From Sediminicoccus sp. KRV36 (GTDB taxonomy: Bacteria; Pseudomonadota; Alphaproteobacteria; Acetobacterales; Acetobacteraceae), in the NCBI RefSeq assembly GCF_023243115.1, contig NZ_CP085081.1, positions 682,001-746,000 of the forward strand: DNA of 64,000 nt, in the 5' to 3' direction. The notes beneath the pieces were generated by a model. The model had not been told where the DNA came from. It saw only the letters and a program-made list of their open reading frames with translations, and made no database searches. The translations under genes and the position numbers were made by a program. Below, piece by piece: positions 36,401 to 44,929 of the stretch (position 1 is its first letter; every line of letters starts with the position of its first letter).

Positions 36401-38136
36401 CCCGCGATCTCTCCCGCCTGCCGGAGCCGATCTTCGACCGCCGGGTGCTCTCGGGCGTGGTCACGGTGCCCATGGTGCTGCCCGAGGCGCTGGGGCCGGC
36501 CGGCTTGCGCGCCGCCGCCATCGCCGCCTCCTGGTTCTCGGTCCAGGCGGATTATCGCGGAGCCAGCTTCCCCGTCTCCCGCGCGTTGCCCGAGCGCGGC
36601 GATGCGGTGGTGCTGGCCATGGGCGTGGATGCCGTGCCGGGGCTGACCATGCCGCGCGTGGACGGCCCGACGCTGGCCCTGCTGCCCAACCCGACCGACC
36701 CCTTCGGCACCCTGCTCGTCATCGCCGGTCGCAGCGAGGCGGATCTGGTCGCCGCCGCCCAGGCCATGGTGGCCGGCCGCGCCACCCTCGCCGGTGAGAT
36801 CGCGCGCGTGGTTCCGCCCACCATCCCGGCCCGGCAGCCCTATGATTCTCCCCGCTGGATCCGCACCGACCAGCCGGTCACCTTCGGCAGCCTGATCGCG
36901 CGGGACGATCTGCAATCGGCCGGCTACGCGCCGGGGCCCATCCGCATCCCGGTCCGCACCGCGCCGGACCTGCTGACCTGGCGCAATCGCGGCTTCCCGG
37001 TGCATGTGGAATATCGCTCGCCGGCTGGGCCAGTGATCGACGTGGCCACATCGCGGCTGGATGCGGCGTTTTCCGGGGCTTATCTCCGCTCCTTCCGGCT
37101 GGCGGACCCCGAATGGATTCCGCCGCTGACCGCCGCGGCGGACTGGCTGGCCGAACAATTGGGCTTTGCCTCCGCGACGCGCTCGGGGCGGTTCGTGATC
37201 CCGCATTACCTCGTGCTGGGGCGCGATGAGCTGCAATTGCGCTTCGACATGCGCCCGCTGGCGCGCGGCGATTGCGTCGCCGTGCCGGCCGATGTTCGCG
37301 CGGCGATCGAGCCGGGCAGCACGGTGGATCTTCGGCGCGGCTATCGCTACGCGCGCATGCCCAATCTGGGCTTCTTCGCCTCCTCGGGCTTTCCCTTCAC
37401 CCGCATGGCCGATCTCTCGGGTACGGCGGTGGTCCTGCCGGAGCGCGCCAATCCGCTCGAACTCGGCGCCTTCCTGGATGTGGTGGGGCAATTGGCGGCG
37501 ACGGCCGGGCTGGCCTCCACCGGCATCCAGGTGGTGACGCCGGCCGGGCTCGCTTCCGTCGCCGGGCGGGATCTGCTGGTGCTGGGCACGCTGGGCCGCC
37601 AGCCCGCACTCGGCACCTTGTTCCGCGACACGCCCATCCGCATCGAGGCGGACCGGCTGACACTCACCGCCCCCGATGCCTTGCAGGATATCCGCAGCCT
37701 GTTCCTCGATGCGCCCGGCAGTGCCGAGCGCGGCCGCGCCGCCACCGTGCTGAATGAGGGTTCGGGCGAGGGGCTGGCCGCCTTGCTGGGCGGCGAGAGC
37801 CCGCTGCAAGCGGGGCGCTCCGTCGTCGCGATCACGGGGGTGACGCCGGCCGCCATCGGCCAGATGGTGGCCGCCCTGGCCGATCCGGCCCTCGCGCCGC
37901 GCATCCAGGGGGACCTCGCGGTGCTGTCGGGCGGGCGGATGGAGAGCTTCCGCACCGCATCGCCCTATGCGGTGGGCAGCCTGCCCTGGTGGGTGCGGCC
38001 GCAGGTGTGGCTGGCGGAGCGGCCGGAGCGGATGCTGATGCTCATGCTGGGGGCCGCGGCGCTGATCGGCGTGCCTTTCTTCTGGATGTTGCGCCGCCGG
38101 TCACTTTCCAGGTTGCGTGCGCGCACGAATTCGTGA
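33487..38136 (+). CDS. bcsAB: BcsA-BcsB fused cellulose synthase
   Basis: 1549 residues from GTG 33487 (GTGA overlap with bcsQ; GGGGCC region upstream); an ATG at 33475 would add four. BcsA part: N-terminal membrane helices, then the GT2 motifs Asp185-Asp186 in DDGRRPEF, Asp233-Cys-Asp235, Thr328-Glu-Asp330 and QRLRW (366-370), more membrane helices, and a PilZ c-di-GMP domain (RxxxR at 567-571; NxSxxG at 598). After a proline-rich spacer with AQPG-type repeats comes an internal hydrophobic segment (ATAALLALGLFCGMPAGAQ, about residue 750), a relic or active signal/anchor for BcsB, whose periplasmic domain and C-terminal helix follow. Similar fusions (AcsAB) occur in Komagataeibacter. Confidence 0.95.
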   Translation: MSGARFSEYVQTFPGEAPFASRVQRLLAVTLGLLGAFFFITVPMEEEGQVWLTLGGIAMFMILNRNKSRKMGLILVVLSVMVTSRYLFWRATETLEFETVLQSILGTLLFGAEMFAGTLMTLSYIQTSYPLDRKPVPMPINPDVWPTVDIYVPSYNETLDLVRPTVLAAMNMDYPRDKLNVWILDDGRRPEFRDFAEECGCGYIIRPDNKGAKAGNLNHAMRHTTGEYIAIFDCDHAPTRAFLQLTLGWLIRDRRIALVQTPHHFYSPDPFERNLVRQRLVPNEGLLFYGAIQPGSDLWNASFFCGSCAVIRREALEEVGGVPHVTVTEDCHCALKMQQRGWHTAYIRIPLAAGLATERLALHIGQRLRWARGMLQIMRTENTLFAPGLKWMQRFCYFIAGFGFLFALPRVIFLTSPLAFLFFGESVIAASPVAIIAYAGSHMFHAIATTARLNGKHRHSFWSEIYEASLAVPLLPVTVLTLWDPSKGKFNVTDKGGILEAGYLDFRAVLPNLIMLALLSVGFAIGIWGSFTSDLGSLEGRAYLLNTIWAGLCLIPLAGSVAVGREREQSRVRARVEANLPGELILASGERLPTRSANLSLSGARLIIDRALGVAEGDEVQVAFETGGEIVALRAHVIRWDGNEVYLEFIIETLADEASVVRAFFGRPDAWLYWDHWPEDKPLRSLWTVVLASADAVFRKYRFGILRSAKPVAGLAKPQAPRVSDVVAPRRPNTAPPAAMPPPTAPRPVPAATAALLALGLFCGMPAGAQPIGAQPAGVPPGSAQPGAVQPSVAQSGTAQPGMAQPGFAAPQPPALPAPVLPSAMDAEGLPPGARIVTRTLKEMGLTGPMQLRGTNDLQGVLFGLRADEVVTQARVTVAGGASPALIPSLSQIALTLNDQFVGTIPMDAARQSFGPLEFPLDPLYFSEVNRLNFRFAGRYTTECNDALSGLLWATVSDLSTLQLRIERLPPSRDLSRLPEPIFDRRVLSGVVTVPMVLPEALGPAGLRAAAIAASWFSVQADYRGASFPVSRALPERGDAVVLAMGVDAVPGLTMPRVDGPTLALLPNPTDPFGTLLVIAGRSEADLVAAAQAMVAGRATLAGEIARVVPPTIPARQPYDSPRWIRTDQPVTFGSLIARDDLQSAGYAPGPIRIPVRTAPDLLTWRNRGFPVHVEYRSPAGPVIDVATSRLDAAFSGAYLRSFRLADPEWIPPLTAAADWLAEQLGFASATRSGRFVIPHYLVLGRDELQLRFDMRPLARGDCVAVPADVRAAIEPGSTVDLRRGYRYARMPNLGFFASSGFPFTRMADLSGTAVVLPERANPLELGAFLDVVGQLAATAGLASTGIQVVTPAGLASVAGRDLLVLGTLGRQPALGTLFRDTPIRIEADRLTLTAPDALQDIRSLFLDAPGSAERGRAATVLNEGSGEGLAALLGGESPLQAGRSVVAITGVTPAAIGQMVAALADPALAPRIQGDLAVLSGGRMESFRTASPYAVGSLPWWVRPQVWLAERPERMLMLMLGAAALIGVPFFWMLRRRSLSRLRARTNS

Positions 38137-38163
38137 GATTCTCCCCATTGGGGGACTTACTCA

Positions 38164-41100
38164 ATGCGTGGTGTGCCTGTGGCCTGGCTACTCGGGGGAG
38201 TAGCTCTGGTCCCTGCCGCCGCGCAGACGCAACCGCTGGGCGCTGACGCGCCCGCTGCGGTAGCCGCGGCTGCGCGACCGGTGGACATCCTGATCCGACA
38301 AGCTGAGCGGTGGCTCGGGCTGGAGAGGTTTGACCTCGCCGCCTCCTCGATCGAGCGCGCCCTGGCGGCCGAGCCCCGGAACACCCAGGCCCTCGCGGTG
38401 GCGGCCCGGATCGAGGCGGCGCGCGGCAATCGCACGGCGGCGGCCGGCATCACCGCCCGCCTGCGCGAGGCTGGCGGCACGGAGGAGCAGCGCGCCACGG
38501 CCGAGACCGCCCTTCGCGCGGCCTCGATTGACCGCAACGCCATCGAGGAAGCACGGCGCCTGGCGCGGGATGGCCGCAATGAGGAGGCCGCCGCGCGCTA
38601 CCGGCAGATTTTCGGCGCGGCCGGCCCGCCACCCGCCTACCAGCAGGAGTATTTCTCGGTCATCGCCGGCACGCGGGCGGGTGCCGAAGAAGGCCGGCGC
38701 GGCCTGGCACGGCTCGCCGAGAGCCCCGGCGCGACACCACGCGCGCGGCTGAACTTTGCCCAGACCCAGACCTTCCAGCCCGGCACGCGGCAGGATGGCA
38801 TTCGCCGCCTGGCCCCCCTCGTCAATGATCCGGAAGTGGGGGAGGAGGCCCGGCGCGCCTGGCGCCAGGCGCTGCTCTGGAGCGCGGCCGAGCCGGGCTA
38901 CGCGCCGCTGGTGCAAGCCTATCTCCAGCGCTATCCCAATGACACGGAGCTGCGGCAGGCGCAGCAGGCGGCCCTGGCGGCCGCCCCGCGCCCCGACCCG
39001 GGTGCCACGCTGCGCCAGGAGGGTTTCCAGCGCCTGGAAGCCGGCGGCACGGCTGGCCTGCGTGAGAGTTCGCGGCAATTCGAAGCGGCTCTTGCCGCCA
39101 ATCCGCGCGATGCGGATGCGTTGGGGGGCCTCGGTATCGTGCGCCTGCGCGAGAACCGTCCGGCCGAGGCGCGGCAATTGCTGGAGCGCGCGGTGGCGGC
39201 GGATCCATCGCGCGCGGCGCAATGGCAATCGGCGCTGGATGGCGCCGCCTATGGGCTGGAACTGGCCGAGGCGCGCACAGCACTCCGCCGCAATGACGTG
39301 GATGCGGCGGATAACATCGCCCGCAGCGCCGCGCGCCGCAGCGTCGAGGACCGCACCGATGCCGAGGTGCTGCTGGGCCAGGTGGCGCTGCGGCGGGGTG
39401 ATCCGGCGGCGGCGGAGCAGCGCTTCCGCACGGCCCTGTCACGCCGCCCCGGCTTCGCTCCGGCGCGCGAGGGGCTGGCCCAGGCCCTGCGCGCCCAGGG
39501 GCGACTGGCCGAGCTGCCCCGCATCGCCGGCGCGGCCCCGCCGCCGGGCGAGGGCGGCCCCGCGCCCTCCGCCGGTCCGGTCAATCAATTGCGCAGCGAG
39601 GCGTCCCGCAGCACCGATCCCTTCGTGGCCGAGGCGCTGCTGCGCCAGGCGATGACCAGTGCGCCCAATGACCCCTGGCTGCGGCTCGATCTCGCGCGCG
39701 CGCTGCGGCGCCAGGGCCAGCTGGTGCAGGCGCGCACCGTGCTGGAGGAGCTGGTGGTGCGTGATCCGCGCCCGGACAGCCTCTTCGCCGCAGCACTCTT
39801 CGCCGATGAGGAGGGCCGCATCGCCGATGCGGATGCTTTCCTCAACCGCATCCCGCCCGCCTCGCGCAGCCCGGACATGTCGCGCCTGCAGGCGCGCATC
39901 CGCACCCAGCGGGATGTGCAGCGGGCGGCCCAGGGCCTGGGCCGCAGCACCGCCGATGCGCGGGTGCAATTGCTGACCATCGCCGCCCGCCCGGACCCGA
40001 CCGGCAGCACGGCGGCCGCCGTGATCCGCGCCTTTGGCGATGCCAATGACCGCTTCGGCGCGGCAGAGGCGGCGCGGGTGGGCGAAGCCGCCAACCGCAT
40101 GGCCGGGCCACAGGCACGGCTGGCCATCGCCGGCGCCCTGCTGGGCGCGGGGCTGGATGGCGAGGCGGCCGCCCTGGCCGACCAGCTGGACGGCACCGGC
40201 ACCCTGACCGCCGAGCAGCGGCGGGACGTCGCCTCGCTGCGCGCCGGGATCGCCGTGCGCTCCTCCGATCGGTTGAACGCCGAGGGCAACCAGGCGCAGG
40301 CCTTCGAGCGCCTCCGCCCGACGCTGGATCGGGACCCCGAGAATACCGACGCCAACCTCGCCTTGGCGCGCCTCTACCAGGGGGCGAGGGAGCCGCGCGA
40401 GGCGCAGCGGATCGCCGAAGCCATGCTGGCCCGCAACCCGCGCAATTTCGATGCAAGGCAGGGTGCCATCGATGCGGCGCTGACGCTGCGCCAGCGCAGC
40501 CGGGCCGAGGCGCTGCTGGCCGAGGGGCAGGAGATCTTCCCGCGCGAGAGCCGGATGTCCCTGCTGGAAGCCCGCGTGGCCCGCACCTTCAACCAGGATG
40601 ACCGCGCCCGCCGCGCGCTGGAAACCGCCGCAGCACAGCGCCGCGCGGAACTCGGCCAGGTGGCCGGCGTGCCAGCGGGCGTGGCCACGGCCGGGCCGGG
40701 CGGGCAGCCCAATCCCTTCCTGCGCCCTGGCGCCGCCTCGCCCCTGCCGGTGGTCGCGGGCGGGACGCCGCAGCCGACGGACCGCCTCTCGCGCGAGATC
40801 GCGCAGGAAATGGCCTCGCTGGAGGAGCAGACGGCGCCGCGCGTCACCCTCGCGGGCACCCTGCGGCAGCGCTCGGGCAGTTCAGGGCTGGATCGCCTGC
40901 TTGATCTGCGCGCCCCGCTGGAGGCGGAGTTCACGCCACCGCTCATCGGTGGCCGCGTGACCACCAATGTCACGGCGATCTCGCTCGATTCCGGCACGCT
41001 GGGCACGAACGCGAACACGCAGCAGCGCTTCGGCACCGGGTCGCTCTACAACGCGGTGCAGAACCCGCGCAGCACGGCGGCGGGGGTGGGCCTCGGCATG

Positions 41101-41913
41101 ACCTATCGGCGCGGTGATTCCTTCCGCTTCGATGTCGGCTCCTCGCCGCTCGGCTTTCCGACCTCCACGATGCTGGGTGGTGTCGAGCTGGCGCCGCAGA
41201 TCGGCACGGCGCGCATCCGCCTGACGGGCGAACGGCGTTCGGTCGAGGACAGCCTGCTCTCCTGGGCCGGCCAGCGGGACCAGTTCAGCGGGCGGAACTG
41301 GGGCAATGTGGTCCGCACGGGCGGGCGCGCGCAGATCGAACTGCCGCTTGGCCCGGGCTATGTCTATGCCGGGGGCGGATATTCGGTCTTCGAAGGCCAG
41401 AATGTTGCCAGCAATGCCCGCATCGAGGGTGGTGCCGGCTTTTCCTATCCGATCATCCGCGGGGCGAGCGGCGACCTCAGCGTCGGGACCGACCTCGTCT
41501 ATTTCGCCTATGACCGGAACCAGAGCCAGTTCACCTATGGCAGCGGCGGCTATTTCAGCCCGCAAGCCTACACCGCCTTCAATGTCCCGGTGGATTTCCG
41601 TGGCCGTTCGGGGGACTTCACCTATCGGCTGGGCGCGACGGCGGGCTATGCCGTCTTCCGGCAGGAGGCCACGCCCTATTTCCCGAATGACCCGGCCCTG
41701 CAGCGGCAACTCGTGGCACGGGCGGCGACCAGCACGACGCCGCTGCTGACCGGCGTGCCCACGCAGAACCAGCAGAATTTCGTGGGCGGATTGCGGGCGG
41801 ATATGGACTACGCGATCACGCCACGCATCAATCTCGGCGCCGGCTTCCGCTACGACAAGGCGGCGGATTGGGATGAGACGCGGGTCTTCATCAGGCTGCA
41901 ATCGCGCTTCTGA
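38164..41913 (+). CDS. bcsC: BcsC, cellulose exporter with TPR and outer-membrane barrel
   Basis: 1249 residues. A signal peptide (1-20, ending PAAAQ) is followed by a long periplasmic region of TPR repeats (about 30-800; for instance RPDSLFAAALFADEEGRIADA), then a linker, and a C-terminal BcsC barrel (about 880-1249) that ends in Phe (QSRF), the usual outer-membrane signal. It starts 27 bp after bcsAB with a GGGGGA ribosome site, and its length is that of complete BcsC. Exports cellulose through the outer membrane. The operon appears to end here: a hairpin follows, then a convergent gene. Confidence 0.95.
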   Translation: MRGVPVAWLLGGVALVPAAAQTQPLGADAPAAVAAAARPVDILIRQAERWLGLERFDLAASSIERALAAEPRNTQALAVAARIEAARGNRTAAAGITARLREAGGTEEQRATAETALRAASIDRNAIEEARRLARDGRNEEAAARYRQIFGAAGPPPAYQQEYFSVIAGTRAGAEEGRRGLARLAESPGATPRARLNFAQTQTFQPGTRQDGIRRLAPLVNDPEVGEEARRAWRQALLWSAAEPGYAPLVQAYLQRYPNDTELRQAQQAALAAAPRPDPGATLRQEGFQRLEAGGTAGLRESSRQFEAALAANPRDADALGGLGIVRLRENRPAEARQLLERAVAADPSRAAQWQSALDGAAYGLELAEARTALRRNDVDAADNIARSAARRSVEDRTDAEVLLGQVALRRGDPAAAEQRFRTALSRRPGFAPAREGLAQALRAQGRLAELPRIAGAAPPPGEGGPAPSAGPVNQLRSEASRSTDPFVAEALLRQAMTSAPNDPWLRLDLARALRRQGQLVQARTVLEELVVRDPRPDSLFAAALFADEEGRIADADAFLNRIPPASRSPDMSRLQARIRTQRDVQRAAQGLGRSTADARVQLLTIAARPDPTGSTAAAVIRAFGDANDRFGAAEAARVGEAANRMAGPQARLAIAGALLGAGLDGEAAALADQLDGTGTLTAEQRRDVASLRAGIAVRSSDRLNAEGNQAQAFERLRPTLDRDPENTDANLALARLYQGAREPREAQRIAEAMLARNPRNFDARQGAIDAALTLRQRSRAEALLAEGQEIFPRESRMSLLEARVARTFNQDDRARRALETAAAQRRAELGQVAGVPAGVATAGPGGQPNPFLRPGAASPLPVVAGGTPQPTDRLSREIAQEMASLEEQTAPRVTLAGTLRQRSGSSGLDRLLDLRAPLEAEFTPPLIGGRVTTNVTAISLDSGTLGTNANTQQRFGTGSLYNAVQNPRSTAAGVGLGMTYRRGDSFRFDVGSSPLGFPTSTMLGGVELAPQIGTARIRLTGERRSVEDSLLSWAGQRDQFSGRNWGNVVRTGGRAQIELPLGPGYVYAGGGYSVFEGQNVASNARIEGGAGFSYPIIRGASGDLSVGTDLVYFAYDRNQSQFTYGSGGYFSPQAYTAFNVPVDFRGRSGDFTYRLGATAGYAVFRQEATPYFPNDPALQRQLVARAATSTTPLLTGVPTQNQQNFVGGLRADMDYAITPRINLGAGFRYDKAADWDETRVFIRLQSRF

Positions 41914-41929
41914 TCGCGCAGCCGGCCCG

Positions 41930-41946
41930 CAGCCCGGGCCGGGCTG
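41930..41946. terminator. Hairpin between bcsC and the Bug receptor gene
   Basis: CAGCCCG-GGC-CGGGCTG forms a 7-bp stem with a 3-nt loop, extended outward with a one-base bulge. It stands between two convergent genes, so it may terminate transcription from both sides. No T tract is present. Confidence 0.5.
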
Positions 41947-41968
41947 ACGGGTCGCCCGCGCTGGGTTC

Positions 41969-42928
41969 TTATTCCAGCCGGACCGCGGCCACCCGCACCA
42001 GCTCCGCCCATTGCGGCCCGTCCCGCTCCATCGCCGCGCGGAATTGCGCGGGCGTGGAGCAGACCGGCACGGTGCCCATCCGCTCCAGCGCGCCACGGAA
42101 GGCGGCATCGGCGCAGGCCGTGCCGAGGATGTCCGCCATGCGGGTGATCGCCGCATCCGGCGTGCCGGCCGGTGCTGCGATGCCATTCCAGGTCTCGGCA
42201 CGGAAATCGGGGAAGCCCTGCTCGGCCACGGTCGGCACGCCGGGCAAGGCGCTCATGCGCTCCCCGCCCGCCACTGCGATCACGCGGATGGCCGCCCCGC
42301 CCTGATGCGGGATGATATCGGAGGGGTTGCCGAAATACGCTGCCACATCGCCGGCCAGCAGCGCCTGCATGGCCGGCGCCCCGCCCCGATACGGCACATG
42401 CTCGGCCGAGACGCCGGCGCGGTGCAGCAGCAGCGCCATCGCCAGGTGGTTGGAGGAGCCGTTGCCGCCGCTGGAATAATTCACCCGGCCCGGATTGGCG
42501 CGCAGATAGGCGATGAATTCGGGCAGGGTATTCACCCCGATCCGGGCGGCGACCGCCAGCACCTGGGGATTGGCGCCGATGATGGAAATCGGCGCGAAAT
42601 CACGCGCGGCGTCATAGGGCACGCGGGCCAGGGCGGGCAGCATCACCATCTGCGAGGCGCTGGCCGTCAGCAGCGTGTAGCCATCGGCCCGGCTTCGCGC
42701 CACCGCCTCCACCGCGATCGCCCCACCCGCGCCGGTCCGGTTCTCCACCACGACGGATTGGCCGAGCCGCGCGCCAAGGAACTCGGCGCTGAGCCGGCCG
42801 ATGCTGTCCGTCACCCCGCCCGGTGCGAAGGGCACCAGCAGGCGCAGCGGCCGGTCCGGCCAGCCTTGCGCGAGGGCCGGGCTGGTCAGGGTGAGAAGGA
42901 GGAGGGCGAGAAGGGGAAAGCGCTGCAT
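41969..42928 (-). CDS. Bug-family tripartite tricarboxylate-type solute receptor
   Basis: 319 residues with a signal peptide (LLALLLLTLTSPALAQ). The mature start WPDRPLRLLVPFAPGGVTD is the canonical opening of Bug/TctC receptors, and FAPISIIGANPQVLAV is also typical. These are periplasmic binding proteins, numerous in Acetobacteraceae, most without adjacent membrane partners; ligands are dicarboxylates or aromatics in known cases. Here no TctA/TctB genes are nearby, so the substrate cannot be inferred. Ribosome site AAGGAGC precedes the start. Convergent with bcsC. Confidence 0.93.
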   Translation of the reverse strand: MQRFPLLALLLLTLTSPALAQGWPDRPLRLLVPFAPGGVTDSIGRLSAEFLGARLGQSVVVENRTGAGGAIAVEAVARSRADGYTLLTASASQMVMLPALARVPYDAARDFAPISIIGANPQVLAVAARIGVNTLPEFIAYLRANPGRVNYSSGGNGSSNHLAMALLLHRAGVSAEHVPYRGGAPAMQALLAGDVAAYFGNPSDIIPHQGGAAIRVIAVAGGERMSALPGVPTVAEQGFPDFRAETWNGIAAPAGTPDAAITRMADILGTACADAAFRGALERMGTVPVCSTPAQFRAAMERDGPQWAELVRVAAVRLE

Positions 42929-43228
42929 CAGGCGGGTGCTCCTTGAAGCTGAGGGAACAGCTTAGGGCATGGCGCGTTGCAGTGAAGTCATCCGTTGCAG
43001 AAAAGATATTCGCAAAAACAATGGGATACCTCGGAGGCCGCTCCGTCATTCGGCCCGGCCTCCGAAGCACAGCCGCCGGAGACCTGGCCGGATGTCGGGA
43101 AAACCCACGCGTTTTGAGGGGTGTAGGATTGCGAATTCAGAATATCTACTAAATGAGTAGGAAATATCTTGATAAGCCTCCAGCCTCTCCGGTAGCCTTC
43201 CCTGGCATCGTCCAACCCGGAGAGCATC
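42929..43228. other. 300-bp intergenic region, no gene supported
   Basis: Between the Bug receptor and sulfite oxidase, which are divergent. Short open frames on the plus strand (for example from 42943) lack family features. A/T content rises near 43125-43175, where a palindrome lies. The region should contain promoters in both directions. Confidence 0.7.
43146..43160. promoter_or_regulatory. Palindrome upstream of sulfite oxidase
   Basis: CTACT-AAATG-AGTAG is a perfect 5-bp inverted repeat in an A/T-rich patch (AATAT before, AATAT after), 69 bp before the sulfite oxidase start. The core ACT-N5-AGT resembles the centre of IscR/Rrf2-type operators, and an Rrf2 regulator gene lies directly after the oxidase gene. 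The link is inference. Confidence 0.4.
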
Positions 43229-44323
43229 ATGTTGCAACAGGCTTCCCTCGGTACCCCCAAGCCCGGCCTGACCAGCCTGGCCGATCCCGCGCTCAACCAG
43301 GAAACGCCGCCGCATCTGCTGCGGACGCCCCTGACGCCGACGCCGCTGTTCTTCGTGCGCAACAACGGCACGCTTCCCGCCGTGGCGCCGGCGGCCGGGC
43401 CGGATTGGCAGCTGGAACTGACCGGCCTGGTGCATCGCCCGCTCCGGCTCAGCCTGGCTGAGCTGCGCGCCCGGTTTCCCGTGGTGGAGATGACGGCGGT
43501 GCTGGAATGCGCCGGCAATGGGCGCAGCGCCTTCGCGCCCCCCGTGCCGGGCCTGGCCTGGGGCCATGGCGCGGTGGGCTGCGCGCGATGGACGGGCGTT
43601 CGCCTCGCCGATCTTCTGGCTGAGGCCGGCCTGCGGGAGGGGGCGGTCTATCTGGCGCATGAAAGCCCCGACCACGTGATCGGCAAGCCCGATCAGCCGG
43701 CCTTGTCGCGCGGGTTGCCCATCGCCAAGGCGCTCGCGCCCGAGACGCTGCTGGCCTTTGGCATGAATGGCGCGCCGCTCGATCCGCTGCACGGCTTTCC
43801 GCTGCGCATCGTCGCCCCCGGCTATCCCGGCTCGGCCTGGCAGAAATGGCTCACGCGACTGGAGGTGCGGGACCGTGAGCATGATGGCGCCAAGATGACC
43901 GGCCTCGACTACCGCATGCCGCGCACCCCGCTCAGCCCGGATGAGACGCCCGATCCCGCGCAGTTCGACGTGATCACCGACATGCCGGTGAAGAGCCTCA
44001 TCACCGAACCGGCCCAGGACTTCCGGGCGAGCGGGCCGATCATCGTCGGCGGCTTCGCCTGGAGCGGGGCCGTGCCGGTGGCGAAGGTGGATATCTCGGC
44101 CGATGGCGGTGCCACCTGGCAACGCGCCTCCCTGGAGCAGGCCGCGGGCCCCTGGGCCTGGCGCCGCTTCACCGCCTTCACGCTGCTGCCTGCCCATGGG
44201 GAGGTGGAGCTGATCGCCCGCGCCACCGATGCGGCGGGGCAGAGCCAGCCGATGGAGCCGCTCTGGAATCCGCGCGGCTACCTGAATAATGCCGTCCACC
44301 GCATCCGCGGCCGGGTGGTCTGA
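43229..44323 (+). CDS. Sulfite oxidase family molybdoenzyme
   Basis: 364 residues with the Moco-binding fold (about 20-240) and the Ig-like dimerisation domain (about 250-364). The molybdenum ligand is Cys94 in LECAGNGRS; other signatures are GFPLRIVAPGYPG and WQKWLTRLEV. It should oxidise sulfite to sulfate, but no haem subunit gene is next to it. Oddity: no signal peptide, although many bacterial homologues are periplasmic, so it may be cytosolic or its true function may differ. Ribosome site GGAGAG precedes the ATG. Convergent with an Rrf2 regulator. Confidence 0.9.
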   Translation: MLQQASLGTPKPGLTSLADPALNQETPPHLLRTPLTPTPLFFVRNNGTLPAVAPAAGPDWQLELTGLVHRPLRLSLAELRARFPVVEMTAVLECAGNGRSAFAPPVPGLAWGHGAVGCARWTGVRLADLLAEAGLREGAVYLAHESPDHVIGKPDQPALSRGLPIAKALAPETLLAFGMNGAPLDPLHGFPLRIVAPGYPGSAWQKWLTRLEVRDREHDGAKMTGLDYRMPRTPLSPDETPDPAQFDVITDMPVKSLITEPAQDFRASGPIIVGGFAWSGAVPVAKVDISADGGATWQRASLEQAAGPWAWRRFTAFTLLPAHGEVELIARATDAAGQSQPMEPLWNPRGYLNNAVHRIRGRVV

Positions 44324-44391
44324 GAGCGGGTCAATCCGCGGGGGCGCGCCTGCCTGCGCGGCCTCGCCTTACGCCGGGTGCCGGCGCGGTT

Positions 44392-44832
44392 TCACTCCGC
44401 GTCCACCAGGGGCAGGCGTGAAGCGACCAGGGCAGCCAGGCTCGTGCCGTCCAGCAGCTGGGCCGTGGCGTCGCGCACCTGGCGCATCAGGCGGCGGATT
44501 TCACAGCTGGGCGGGTCCAGGCAGTCGCTGCACGGGCGATAGGCGGTGAGGCTGGCGCAAGGGATCGGCGCCAGCGGCCCATCCAGCGCCCGGATGATAT
44601 CCCCCACCGAGAATTCCCCGGCCGGCCGGGCCAGCGCATAGCCGCCCGCCTTGCCGCGCCGGCTGGCGACGAAGCCGTGCCGGCGCAGATCGAGCAGGAT
44701 GGCTTCCAGGAATTTCTGAGGGATATGGCCGCGCTCGGCCACCTCATGGATGGGCATCGTCTCGCGCCCCGGCATGTCGCCAGCCAGGATGCACAGGGCC
44801 CGCAGCCCGTATTTCGCCCTTTGGGTCAGCAT
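44392..44832 (-). CDS. Rrf2-family transcription regulator with cysteine cluster
   Basis: 146 residues. Winged-helix part: LTQRAKYGLRALCILAG, then IPQKFLEAILLDLRRHGF and SRRGKAGGYALARP, the classic Rrf2 signature. A cysteine cluster (Cys92, Cys101, Cys104, Cys110) sits where IscR, NsrR and relatives bind an Fe-S cluster, so it probably senses redox, NO or iron-sulfur status. It is next to, and convergent with, sulfite oxidase, a plausible target. Confidence 0.93.
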   Translation of the reverse strand: MLTQRAKYGLRALCILAGDMPGRETMPIHEVAERGHIPQKFLEAILLDLRRHGFVASRRGKAGGYALARPAGEFSVGDIIRALDGPLAPIPCASLTAYRPCSDCLDPPSCEIRRLMRQVRDATAQLLDGTSLAALVASRLPLVDAE

Positions 44833-44929
44833 CGCGTGATGATGTAGGGCAGATCAGCGGCGCCGGATATCCGATGCCGCGCTTCGTGTGGCAGCAACGC
44901 CGGGTGCGGGGGTCGTGCCCCGCAGGCCC

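Noticed and set aside
42943..43152. Small gene upstream of sulfite oxidase
   Set aside because: No homology-like sequence, no ribosome site, overlaps the palindrome region.
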